DNA of 64,000 bases. It comes from Istiophorus platypterus (taxonomy: Eukaryota > Chordata > Actinopteri > Istiophoriformes > Istiophoridae). A program made the position numbers and the translations under genes. Position 1 is the stretch's first letter. Each line of letters begins with the position of its first letter. The notes under the pieces were generated by a model that was not told the DNA's origin, did no database searches, and saw nothing but the letters and a program-made list of their open reading frames with translations. The stretch covers positions 9,807,089 through 9,871,088 of the forward strand of contig CM029112.1 in NCBI GenBank assembly GCA_016859345.1, in the 5' to 3' direction. Below are positions 50,326-62,102 of this stretch, piece after piece.

Positions 50326-51480
50326 CTAAAAAGAGGTTTGATGCATCACCTCCCCAGTGATGGCGAGATTCGCCCGGCGAGCGTGGCCGTTTGTCTTAAA
50401 AGACGCTAGACTTGGACTGCCGGACCGGCTGTCCTCCGGGGGACGTCTCCCTCTGTCGTACCCCTCTGCGCTCAGCCGGGGCACCGGCACCCACGTGGTC
50501 TCATTGAACAGAGCGTAGTCCACCTTGTAGTGCTTCTTTCCCAGTCTCATCACGTCCCGGAAACGCTGGCCCCAGCGGATGTCCGCCGGCGTGTAGGTGG
50601 TGCGTGTCTGGTGGAGCGTACCCGTGGAGTCTCCGGTGTAGGTGAATGACACCACCAGTTCAAATTCGTCCCCCAGCAGGTCGTCGGGGCCCAGGCTGTA
50701 GAGAGGACTGCCGGGCTCTAGCTTGTGAATGATGGTGGCTGGTGTGGCGAGGACAATGTCCCGGTTCTGGATGTCCAAGTCCTTAAAGGACATCAAAATA
50801 GACCCCAGTGGCTGTTTTACGTAGCGGACTAGCTGGGCCCTGGCAACACCATCCAGGATGTGATTACCTCTGAAGTCCCCGAGGCGCCACGACAGACATA
50901 GGTCCCCGTCTCGCAGGTTGACTATTGCACAGTTGCTGAAACCCACTGTCTGGGCTCTCTTGCGAGCAGATGCCATCTTAGCCACAACAATACCAATGAC
51001 AATGGTATCAAGGAGGCAGCTAAAAACATCTTGAAATGTTTCCAGAATAATGGCCGCCATGCAGTTCTCAGTCATCCCCCTGAAGCCGTAGCCAATAGTT
51101 GCCTGCGTCTCCATTGAGAAGAGAAAGGCTCCAGTGAAGTCGCGCACATTGTACACGCAGAGCTCGTCGTCTTCATTGTCAATGTCTCCATGCACATATG
51201 CTATGAGCAGATAACCGAGACCAAAAAAGAGCCAAGAGAGGATGTAAGAGAGGGAAAACACGAGGAGCATCACCCTCCAGCGGATTTCTACAAGTGTGGT
51301 GAAGATGTCCAGCATGTATGGGCTCCAGTCCCCAGGGGCCCTCTGGAAAACCACAGGACACCTGCCATCTTTCTGCATGTAGCGGAGCCGCCTGCCCCCG
51401 TTCTCATTTTGCAGACCCAGTGCATGGATCGTGGTGTAGTGGGTATCGATGGCGACCTGTTCGCCCCCTTCTGTGCTCAT
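50326..51480 (-). CDS. kcnj16: Kir5.1-like inward-rectifier potassium channel subunit
   Basis: 384 residues (human Kir5.1 has 418). Kir5.1 is usually silent alone and pairs with Kir4.1 or Kir4.2 in kidney and glia, giving pH-sensitive channels. Landmarks shared with Kir5.1 are FSLSYILSWL (75-84), KMASARKRAQT (168-178) and the cytoplasmic TYTGDSTGT followed by HQTRTTYTP. The selectivity filter reads TIGYGF (128-133), and extracellular Cys108/Cys140 are present. The rectification-control position in helix 2 is Asp158, where human Kir5.1 has Asn. The C-terminal tail is short and ends HQTSF. The frame extends 44 codons upstream, but an acceptor (CTGCAG then GAGACTG, edge at 51507) cuts it, so the ATG at 51480 is chosen. 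A poly(A) signal complement lies at 50169-50174. Sequence divergence is clearly higher than for kcnj2; the tandem position supports kcnj16. Confidence 0.85.
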   Translation of the reverse strand: MSTEGGEQVAIDTHYTTIHALGLQNENGGRRLRYMQKDGRCPVVFQRAPGDWSPYMLDIFTTLVEIRWRVMLLVFSLSYILSWLFFGLGYLLIAYVHGDIDNEDDELCVYNVRDFTGAFLFSMETQATIGYGFRGMTENCMAAIILETFQDVFSCLLDTIVIGIVVAKMASARKRAQTVGFSNCAIVNLRDGDLCLSWRLGDFRGNHILDGVARAQLVRYVKQPLGSILMSFKDLDIQNRDIVLATPATIIHKLEPGSPLYSLGPDDLLGDEFELVVSFTYTGDSTGTLHQTRTTYTPADIRWGQRFRDVMRLGKKHYKVDYALFNETTWVPVPRLSAEGYDRGRRPPEDSRSGSPSLASFKTNGHARRANLAITGEVMHQTSF

Positions 51481-51507
51481 TTTGGACCAGGGAGTGGTTT
51501 CAGTCTC

Positions 51508-54500
51508 CTGCAGACGGGGAAGACGGGGAGGAGATGGAAACATGCAGATTAGGAATGACGGTTTTGGCTTTTCAGGCTGAACAACATGACAGTGTACTGG
51601 TGGGCATTTCACTCATTACATCTAAAATGGAAAAGGCTCTCGGACTTGTTTGTTGAGCTGAAACCTTCATGTTTCAGCAAGCAGCCCGGGTCAGTCAGTT
51701 GCTTAAGGCTATCAGTAGCAAATGCCTTGCACAGTGCCCAGGTCTGGGTGTGAAAAATGTACTCAAAGAGCACTAGTCTCCTACAGGTTAATTATTTACC
51801 AGTAGTTTCTTTACAGTCTCGGCACTGTCAAAATCAGTTGTGCTGAAGCTCTCTATAAACACCTTGATGTCCACATTATAACCAATTATAATCACGCAGA
51901 TAAACCCTTTCTGCTTGTTACTATAAAAATTCTTCAGCACTGAGCGAGAGCTGTTAAACAGTTTGACATTCAGCGTGGTGCAAGTATTCAAACTTACGCA
52001 TAAATCACGGTTGTGAGAAATCATGAACACAATTATTCAAACTATGAAGAAAAATTGAAATCAACTGAATATTTTGACAGACCATAACGAGATGAAGGTT
52101 GCAAAAGTAAGAGGGCTGAAAACTAGCCCGATACCAAAACCATGTTTATCATATTCATATAAACAGTTGCACTATTGTTTGTTTGAGACGGCAGATCCAA
52201 ATTTGTATTGCTATATATTCTCTTAGTGGCTAGGCCTGATTATATTTTGAAATAAGTTGTGATTGAGCCTGTTTATCAATGTAATGTCCTTTTCTATTTT
52301 TCTCCTTTTTTGACAGATGTTTTGAGTGTTCCCTATTTAAGCTGATTTGCCAGCGCACCCTGTGTTTCTAAGTGCTGACAAGCATGTGGAAGTGCATAGT
52401 GTACAATAGTGCCTCAGTTTTTTACACATATTTTTTCCTCACCATAGCCAGAGATGAACTGCTGTCCCAGCCAGCTAAAAGTATTGCGATCTTTGTGACC
52501 TTTTGAAGGAAAAATTGATTTTTAGCTGAATTATGTGGGTTTCCCTCGTTTGAAAAGTTTGACCATTTATTTTATAGTTGTGTCTTTGCTGAGCTTAATA
52601 TCTCGTTTTTGTGTATGTCACATGATGCTGCATTGAAGTTTAGTCAGTTTTTTTCCTAAAATACATAACAATTTTATTCAGTTCATTACAGTTGCCAGTT
52701 CCAATATTCATTTTATTCACTAGACCCATTAAACATCACTGTTCCTTTTGGTTTTTAACAGAAGATTTTATTGTTTTTACGACCTTGTTCACAAATAATC
52801 AAAGTATTGCTAAACTTTGACATTAAGCTGTTTTCTCAAAAAGGTTTTATTGACATCAATGTGAGAAACCATATATTTCTGTCTCTCATAGACACCGAGT
52901 GCCACAAGAGGAAAGCCTTCAATCTTGACCTTGTTTGGGTATTGATCTCAGCCCATGATGATATATATAGATTTAGCCACGACCATCTGAAAAGATTAAA
53001 CACAGGTTTGGGTCATGGGGAATCTCTCTCCTCTGGGGGAAGAACCTCTTTTTAATCAGTTTGGCTTATCTCTTTCGTTCCGAGTTTTGGCAAAGTCTGC
53101 TGCCTTCCAGATGTGACCCAGAACAGCGGCAGGAAAACAAGGAATAGACAGCAGCCCTTTGACCACAGTCCTAAAATAACTTATTTTTGAGATTTTAAAA
53201 AAGAAAATGAATTCATGGTTAGTTTGTGTTCGTATCCATTAAAAAAAACTATATTTTTTTAACTCAAGCAGGTGTAAAGCCAAAAATGTATAGATAAAAG
53301 AAAATACAAGCATGGTTAAGTGTTCATATAATCAATGTCTTTACTCAAGGCGAGAAAGTATGTCTCAGTTAATTAAGCAAAACCTCAACCTCAGTTTGCT
53401 GCAGTTATTAGTATATTTTTGTCCTCATGAGGGTAAATTATTATCTTGCCTCCACTGCTAACAGCTTTCACCTCCAAATGTTTCCCCAAATGTCAAACTT
53501 TAACCACACCAACTTCTGTTTATCACACTCTTATACCGTGCTGCGGAAATCTGCTTGATAGCTGCTTGAGTTGTCACTGATGAAAAGGATCACTATCAAG
53601 TTTATGTTTCACTGCAAGGAAGTGAACTCAGAGATCAGTAAGTTTTTTCAAGGCTGGTCCTTCCTTGCCATAAATCAGTCAGACTTTTATCTCAAGTTTT
53701 TTTTATTGCTTAATTGAGTCACTTTAGAACATGTAGTTGATGTTTGCCTCAGTTTACGATAAATGGCTTTTCAAGGGCTTTAATTTCATGTCTCTGGTTT
53801 AACAGTGCCGCATGAGGTCTTGTTCCTGTCAGTCAGATGAATTTCAGTCTGAATGAGATTTTACTGTAGTTTGAATGGGAATCTTGTTGGTGGGTGAACA
53901 GTAACTGCACACGTAAGTAACCAAAAATGGTCCGACAGAAAAAGGCATGGACTGTGGAAATATGCGCCCTCATGCATGACACCTTCAGGAGGAAAACTGC
54001 CCCAAAACTTAAACCAACTAGTTTTCTCTGCATTTCATAAAGGCTCAAAAGATTAATTTTGCTTTGACTACCATGCTACAATAATGTTGTGGCAATTTGA
54101 TGGCATTTAATAAGTGACTAGAGGAAAATGCATAGAAAAATAACAGGTTACCGAGTCAATATGCTTTTATGAATAGGTGAATTATTTGACTCATAAGCTG
54201 CAGTGTCACAGGCTTCAGACTGTTGCAGCCTGATTTCTACACAGCAATCAATGAGTCCATGGACAAGGACAATGACAGGTTACAGGAACATCAGGTCTAA
54301 GAAGAGAAGGTCACTAGGTTCCTACTCACCCACCAGCACTTGTATGGCACAGAGTCACAAAACGAGCAGGGAAAATTACTGAGAAACAATAAGGTACGGC
54401 CTTGTTTTGTATTTATTTGAAATCTATATTATGTTTGTATTTTTGTCTCTATTTCTATACCTAACTACCTATTTTAGCTTTTTTTGTACTCTTTTACCTG

Positions 54501-56541
54501 TATTCATATCTTTTCATTCTTATCATTCTGTTTACCTATTTCCATTCTTTTTTGAATCCCTCTGTGAGGCACTCTGAGAACAATAAGAGCTACTGACCTG
54601 TGAAAGCCCATTGAACCAACAAGCTTGAGTCTTGACTCTAAATTAGATGTCATGTTGGTATTTTGCCTATATTCTTTAACATTGGTTTATTACAATTGCA
54701 ATAAGAAAAAAAGTTGATCCCATGATATAATAAAAGGAGCGCATTTATGACATCCTTAATTATAAATTAATGTCACTTTTTCTGCTCTAGTTGGCTTAAC
54801 ACTGCTAAGATCCTGACAATATTTTTCTGTTGCATTTGTTATTATTCAGCTGAATTTTTAAGAGCCCTGCATAGTCTCTCACCTACTAGTCTTATCATGC
54901 ATTAGCAAGAAACTTAAGTAAAATATAGTTTCATAGAAACTGAAAATTGCATGGCTGTCAGTACTCTGGTTTATGACTTTAAGAAGCCCTTTGATAATCC
55001 TGCAGATATTATGAAAAGCAGAGATATTTCAGAGTTCAACTTACTTGCAGAGGAGAAATTGGAGGATATCAGGTGTCACATAAGCCCATCCGTTCTGCCA
55101 GGCATTACGTGATGTGTTGCCACGGTCGAAGTAACCTCTGAGTTCAGCTGGTTGCAGAGTGTATGGGGGCAGCCTGGTCCTGAGGCAAAGTCTCATTTTG
55201 TTCCGATATCACAACAATCCCTTCCCTCTGAAACGCTATTGGTCTGGAAGAATTTATGACCTATGGAATATTTTAGAGGTTCCTCGGGACAAAAACGTCA
55301 GACGTCCTCTGACTCTTCCAGGTTATGATATACAAACTATGTAATTCAAACAGTCCTCCACAAGATGCATAACGTGGAGAAATTTTGATGATCGATAGGT
55401 TTTTCAGTTGGTAATTCAGCAGCTATGTATATCTGAGGCATTTCCCTTTGGATTTCCATGATTCATTAGACAGAAAGTTAACCTTTGCTCCTCCACCAGG
55501 TGGAGATGTTTTCCCTGGCACAAGGATTTTCTTTGTCTCAGGTGTCCTCAATTTGGGTCTGATAAGACAAGAGAGATCAAAACTGAACCGCCAGGACACT
55601 CTAACTTTTAAAGCACTTTTATTACAGTCATGAGAGCACCCAAAGCTTTTACAAAGAGGTCAACAACACCAAAATAACCTTGTTGTGTTTTTTAAAAATA
55701 GACCCACCTGATTCTAAACTTACTGGGTTTTTTAGTTGATATGTTAACACAGAGATAAGCCACATTCCTCTAGGAAAAACATTCATCAGTCTAAGAGATA
55801 CCAGCAGCAACTACGTAATGATTATGTTAAAAGACAAAAAGGCAGAAAATAGTTTTACTCCCTTAACTATAGGACATGAAAATGCCCAAGCGTGAAAGTT
55901 CGATTGATTTAGGTGTTTAAGTAACATGATCATGTAACAAATCCTGACGTATAGATCCACAATTTAAAAAAAATTAAAAATGAAATAAAAAGTCAGGGGC
56001 TTTAATTTACATGACTAGATGAGTAGGTTCGACAGTAATATAAGGACACTTTTATAGTGTCACCTATGAAGTCAGATAATAAATATTAGTGCCATAAAAC
56101 TTGAAAAACAACATAGCAAAACAGGAGCGATATGTTGCAAGTCTGTGTGCGTGAGTGTGACTGTGTGGGTCTATGTCAAGGGTTAAGCAGTGTACAGAGA
56201 GTACAAGCCTTGCTGGGCGTGAAGGTGAGGGGCTGAGGTTGAGTCAGTGGAGGCAGGTTCTCAGCAGGCCTTGGAAAATGGGCACGGTTGCGATTGAAGT
56301 CGCAGAAGAGTCCAGACAAGGCAGCGCTGGCCTTCATCGATTTAGATGTTTGAACTGGAGCCACTTAGAGCTATTGACAGAAAGGCAGCCTGGGCTGACT
56401 GGAAGTCTTGTGAAACAGCTAAACGGTCATTTCCGCGACAAATTGGAGACCAGGGGGTGATAACCTCAGCACTGACCGATAATGATCGGGTCAGTCATGA
56501 TACAAAAGTAATACTCAAGATAAGGAACCTGTTTTCTCGTG

Positions 56542-56585
<44 letters not shown>

Positions 56586-57300
56586 CACATCCTGTATGAA
56601 AATTTTAAAATGATCTCAGAATTGTCTCTTTTTTTTCCCCCTGATGCACTTGACTTCACTGGCAACACACCAACACTGCAAATATGGAAACATCTGGTTT
56701 AAGCATCCGTCTTTTTCTTGTTATTTTTTTATTTTTCCTGTTTTGGAAATACATGTATTTCTGCATCATTATAGATATCACACACACCACAATCCACACA
56801 CCTTTAGGTATATTGGATATGAGGAGAATGTAATTAGCATTGTGTGACATATTAAGCTTGTGAATTTGCTCACGTAAATGGAAGGAAGACAAAAGCTGAA
56901 TTTATCACCCAGCTGTCGAAACCAAATGTTTTTAACGGCCATTCTGAGAAGGGATGCCACACGGAACCATAGCAGTCTCGGCTCTTTGTCCTGTACCCGC
57001 TACCGGGCGTCCCGCCTCTTTTCAGGTAAACTCATGTCTCCATTATCGGCTGCGCCGTCTCGCTCTCCCGTGGAACAGCCACGGTCCCATTGTAACGCGG
57101 AGAAGCGCGGCCAGCTATGATAACAAACAGCAGCTGGAGATGACTGTGCCTTTGGGCAGGTAAACAGACAGTGAGAGTAATTACACTTTTGTTCTGACTG
57201 TTTACACAGGATCACCGAGGGACGTGCTGAACACTCACGCAGAGATATTCCTACGCGCAATAATGGTTCATCCGCGTTGCCTTGCTTACATGGGCCGATG
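51508..57300. other. Upstream region of kcnj16 / intergenic to zacn
   Basis: No coding gene recognised. The 5' untranslated exons and promoter of kcnj16 should lie here but I could not place them. A moderately CpG-rich patch at 56945-57120 is a candidate promoter for either neighbour. A (TA)n microsatellite is at 56539-56588. Open frames such as 53833-54048 and 55159-55344 match nothing I know. Confidence 0.4.
56539..56588. repeat. (TA)n microsatellite bounded by GTGC/GCAC
   Basis: GTGC, alternating TA for about 42 bases, then GCAC. The whole 50 bases is a perfect palindrome. Confidence 0.95.
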
Positions 57301-57325
57301 GATGCGTTTCATCGCCGCGGATAAG

Positions 57326-57340
57326 CCTATTTAAATGTCA
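57326..57340 (+). promoter_or_regulatory. zacn: TATA-like box before the Cys-loop channel gene
   Basis: TATTTAAA at 57328-57335 stands about 120 bases before the ATG at 57456. That would place the transcription start near 57360 and give a 5'UTR of about 95 bases. No untranslated exon is needed. Confidence 0.4.
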
Positions 57341-57455
57341 GGCCGAAACCTCAAGACAGAGAGGACTGGGATGGTGGAAAAAAGTGGCGCACACCTGTCA
57401 GTCAATCTGCAGCTATCGGCCATAAGTGAAGTCTAATAGCCCGTTTCCCGCAGCG

Positions 57456-60300
57456 ATGCTTTCAGGAACCCTAAATATTCTCACCTACAGCCCGGGGAAT
57501 GCTGTCTTCTTACTGGGTTTGCTCACAGTTGGTAAGTGTAGCTTGTATTTCACAACACAATGTTTTGGGACGTAAAATACCGGGAGAGTTCTTTTTTGAA
57601 AAGCATCCAAAGCTTTGCTTCACGTTGGTCTTCCGTGTGCAGGATGTGGACGCGCCGGATCCGTCTGCACAAATCGCAGATGTCTGGCTGAAAGTTTGAT
57701 AAAGAAAAACTATTCGTCTCAACCACAGTATGAAAACTGCACCCAGATGATACGCGTGCCTGTCATCGTGTACCAGACTCTGTCAGTTGTAAGTGTTGTG
57801 TTGTACGTTTTAATACTGGAGCTGAGAAACCCCACGTGTTCCTCATTTTAGATCTCTCGCGACTTGACAAGAACTTGATGGTTTTGATTATTAGAAGTAA
57901 TCGTGTGGCAGTGCTTCATTATTTAAAATTTCCACCTCATTCCTCATTTATTATCTTTTTTTTGTTGTTGTTTTTAACAGGACACGAAGAATCTCCGCCT
58001 AATCAGTCGCCTGGAAGCGACAATTGTAAGCTTGGAGATACTTTCAAGTCAACAAAAAGAAACAAAGAGTATGTTTGTTTCAATCACGTTCATTTTGATT
58101 TTATTTTTTTTTTTTAACCACAGGTGTGGGAAGATCCCGAGTTGGGGTGGGACACGTCGGTTTACAAGTATCATGAGGTGACCCTGCCAGTAGATAAGGT
58201 CTGGACCCCCGAGATCCATGTAACAAATGGGTAGGTCAGCCCCACAAGCACAGGAGCTTCACACTGTTATCGCAAGTTCAACTCACGGACGAGTTTATCC
58301 GAAACATCTGCCGTCTCCTATGTGCGTAGGATAAAAACAACTATGAAGCACAGCTCCCGTGACCTGCTGGTATACAGCAACGGTACCCTGAGGCACACCG
58401 TGACCATCAACGCCGTGGTGAACTGTAAAGTCAATCTGTTCAACTACCCCTTCTCCGCTGATGAGTGTCCTGTCGCGATCCAAACCTGGTCCTCTGACGG
58501 TGCGTCCGGCACATCACCTGCACCAATACCAATACAATATTCTGTTAGATATTTAGACCCAACCGGGTGCTCGGGGATCATCTCCCCATCTTGCATATTC
58601 TCATCATTTTAATTATGCATCAGTTCTTAAGAGGCTTTGATGTTCTCATATTGTATATTAACACGTTGGCCATAAAGAGGAAATTCTTGATAACCTGATA
58701 ATTATTAATGATAATAATGTGTATTGTAGTGTGAAATAACTCTAGACGTATAATTTTGGTGGGAAAAACATGTGACAGCAGCCCCTCTTGCACCTCACTA
58801 AATCTTTATCTCAATTATTGCAATCTTTTTCATATCAAACATACGTAATTGGCTATATGTTTGCCTGCCTTTGCAGTTATCTTGCAAAACGAACAATGAC
58901 TTAATTTTATTCAGGATGCGGTACAATGCTGGTATTGGGTGAATTGAAGATGGTTGACAGTAACAGCGGCGATTGGGAAACCGACAATGTGGACTTCAAG
59001 AAAAAGAGAGATGACCGCAATTACATCATGGTAAGTTCATACACAGGAGGAGAAGTCATTTATACTCAATGCGGGCGGTGGATCACCAAAAATCCTGTAA
59101 TAGCTGTGTCAACATAAAGGTATTTAGCCATTAATAATAATAAAAATAAAAAGGCAACCAACCTGTGTGATTGTGATATGTCCGATGGGGTTATAACAGT
59201 ATTCGAGTGCAGTCTGAGAGCAGGACATTTTTTTAAAAACCTCAAAAGACAACATTAGGTGTCGGTGTTTGGTTCGCACCATTTTGCATTGGACAAAGGT
59301 AGAAAATGAACTTTTTGCCATTTTCTACAAAACGGAGTCAGACATTTCTAACAGTCTTTTTTTTTTTTTTTAAAGAAAGCAGTTTCCTCATCCTACTATG
59401 GTGATGATATCCGGTCTTCCATACTCCTCAGGTGTCACTGAGCGTCAGATTCGCCAACGCCTTCGTTACATTACTGATGCCCAGTATCCTGATCATGTTG
59501 GCCGACGTCGTCAGCTTCGCCCTGCCGCTGGGGGGCGGTGAACGCAACACTTTCAAGGTCACTCTGGTGCTCAGCTTCATCATGTTCCTCATCATCCTCA
59601 ACGATAATCTCCCCGGAGGCGGCCAGTGCAGCCCTATCATCCGTCAGTGAGCTCGCACAAAAACACAGACCCACTCACAAAACAACAAAATGCATGAACC
59701 GCAACACAATCTGAGTCACCGACCGTCTGTGTGCGCTGCAGGGACCCACTTCTGTGTTTGCCTGGTGTTCTTGATGGTGAGCATGCTGGTGTCTATGATG
59801 CTGACACGGGTGGCCAACGATGGCAGCCTCCTTTCCTGCTCCTGGTCTAAAGGGCCAGTCCCAAAAAACACAGGAAACAAGGAAGAGAGAGAGAATGAGG
59901 GTGAGGAGGACTGGATTGTTAAACTGTTGTGTGCTGAGTTTGCACTCTAATGCCCTTGTAATATAGAGCTGAGTGTTTTGACCCCTTTGCTTTTTTTATG
60001 TCACATATTCAGTCTCTCTCTATTGCTACTTCAATCCCTACAGAGACTGAAGCTGGCATCAGTGTCAATAAGCTGAATGGTTCAGAGGAGGACAAGCAAA
60101 TGCTCAGAAAGGTAGTAAACTTCCTGGAAGCTTTTGAGGCCAAGGAACTGGAGAGTGAGAAATATAAGAGGTTTGCCAACACAGTGGACAAGATCTGTTT
60201 TTGGTTTTATTTATTTTTTGACACTATTTACTTTTTTACCATGGCTTATGTGATGGCAAATTGTGAATGTGAAATTAACCATTTTGGTTTCTGGGACTAA
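57456..60300 (+). CDS. zacn: Cys-loop ligand-gated cation channel, zinc-activated channel (ZACN)-like
   Basis: Pentameric ligand-gated channel subunit. Nine exons: 57456-57531, 57643-57788, 57981-58025, 58124-58230, 58330-58499, 58915-59030, 59432-59642, 59742-59900, 60044-60300. They close in frame to 428 residues (human ZACN about 412). The 45-base third exon is a hallmark of the family. Signal peptide about 1-25; a cysteine-rich start (Cys27, Cys34, Cys39) follows. Loop A reads WTPE (116-119). The Cys-loop is Cys157 to Cys171 with 13 residues between. M1 starts near 227. M2 follows GGGER, with Glu at -1', Leu at 9' and Asp at 20', which predicts cation selectivity. CSP after M2 resembles ZACN more than 5-HT3. 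The M3-M4 loop is short and acidic; M4 is near 396-418, and the protein ends GFWD. A poly(A) signal is at 60486. A fish-specific 5-HT3-like subunit is the main alternative. Confidence 0.75.
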
Positions 60301-60499
60301 TACAACTGGTTAAATGTGTGTTAGTTTGTGACAAAAAAAATTCAACATACAAAGATTCAAAGACTGATTGATTGGAATCTTAGTGCACATTTGTTATATT
60401 TGTTACATATATTTAACCTCACATTTAATGTTTTTACATTTTATGTATGATAAAAATGTGCTAGCCCATTTCTGAAAATCCGAGAAATAAATGTTACCT

Positions 60500-62100
60500 T
60501 TAAATCATGATTTTTTTTTTTCCAAGTTACATGATGTATATAGCATATAAAATTACTATACATTATTTGGACATCTGCACACTTAACAAAGTCGTTTTGC
60601 TTCAGCAAGTACATTAATTGCAATTAAAAGATAAAGGGAGTCTTGTGTGGGACGCAGAGTCTGCTCAACAGGGATGTTCCTTTAATGCCACCTAGTGGTT
60701 AAACCTCTCACTACAGACAGACTGCTTGTCTACTAGACTCTCTGGCTTCGGCTTGATAAAAACTTTAACCAGCAGGACTTCAACTACAGTTGTATATTTC
60801 ACAACTCTGTTTATGACCACCATAAAAAAGAAAGCTGCTTAAGGCCAGCTGGTGTCAAGTGGAAACACTTTTAGCTTTAATAACATGACGTTAGACTCGG
60901 TTGCAAATAACTATAATATTCTTATCAAGCAAGTTTATATGAAGTAGTCAGACGATAAGTTATAGTTGAATTATGACACTTTTAATATCCTATGAAACCA
61001 CCAGGCGACTACTTTGTCATAATGTTCTTATTTAGAGCTGCTCAAGTATATTGTTTACAATGAGCCATTTCAAGATTGACATTTAGTAAGACTGACATTT
61101 CAAAGATGATTGTAGAACTTTATTGTCCTATTTGTAAAACATAACAATTTCCCAGAGAAGTCCTGGGTGAATGACCTTTTCTTTTTTTTAACAAAAAAGG
61201 GTTCAGTTAAAAAAAACATAAATCAGTAGTCTAACTTTAATGTCCACAACCTAGGTTTGATTAGCAGCCACAATAAGGTAACAATTCTTTATTTTCCCTA
61301 AATGTACCTTTTGAATTCATAGATGCTGCCTAAAGGGCTGAGCTCTCAAAAAATTATAAAACCGTAACCTAACAGGAATAATTTCTCCTAAATGTGAAAC
61401 TTGTTTGATGCTATAATTTTTAGGACAAATGTGCCCTGAATTTAGGACAATTTGTTTAACATTAATTTTTCAGTGTTAATGTTTCCAGTACCAAGTACCT
61501 TACAACTGGAATGAACTACAATACTGTGGCCATGTGTGTGTGCTTGTGTGTCTGATGGTTGTTTTGAGTGAATGAAATGTCTTGTTGTGATGATCTTGTG
61601 TTTATATAATTTGTTCTAAGACCTGTCTTGCAAAAGAGATCTTAATCTCAGTGAGATTTCCTGAATAAATAAAGCTTAACTAACCCACTGTTAGAAAAAG
61701 ATAAATTAAAGCACAACAAGTGCTATGACAGTCTTGTGGTAAACTCAGGTTACAAGTAAGGGTCCATATATTAATTCAGATATAACAGCTACTTCACATC
61801 AATAAAATTATAACTTTCCCCAAATTCTGCAATGATGTACTACTAAAATAAACGTTTGAAATTTAATCTCAAAAATTGTATTCTATTGTATCTATTATAT
61901 CTCAAAAAATATATTGTATTTTATTTGCATTTATAGAAAACTTTGGCAAATATTCTTGATTTCACCAATCCATGAATTCAGAGAAAACAAAACACATACA
62001 AAACCTGTATACCCTTAGAAAAGACCAGCCACCTTTTCAAAAGTAAAAACGTAAATACAATGTGTTCTCCATCTCACTGCAGATGGTTGTCACTCTTAAA
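60500..62100. other. Intergenic between zacn and tvp23b 3' ends
   Basis: Two convergent genes end here. The tvp23b 3'UTR probably occupies the right part. Apart from a LINE-tail-like segment at 61500-61690 I see nothing coding. Confidence 0.5.
61500..61690 (+). repeat. LINE 3'-tail-like teleost repeat
   Basis: AAGACCTGTCTTGCAAAAGA followed by GATCTTAATCTCAGTGAGAT and TTCCTGAATAAATAAAG resembles a fish non-LTR retrotransposon terminus that I recognise but cannot assign to a clade. Confidence 0.5.
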
Positions 62101-62102
62101 CT

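Noticed and set aside
51481..51612. 44-codon upstream extension of the kcnj16 frame
   Set aside because: A good splice acceptor with its edge at 51507 interrupts it, and the extension has no similarity to Kir N-termini.
59643..59650. Reading the channel exon 7 through to its in-frame stop as a short protein end
   Set aside because: The next exon continues M3 in frame when the GTCAGT donor is used, and the whole model then reaches a normal M4 and stop.
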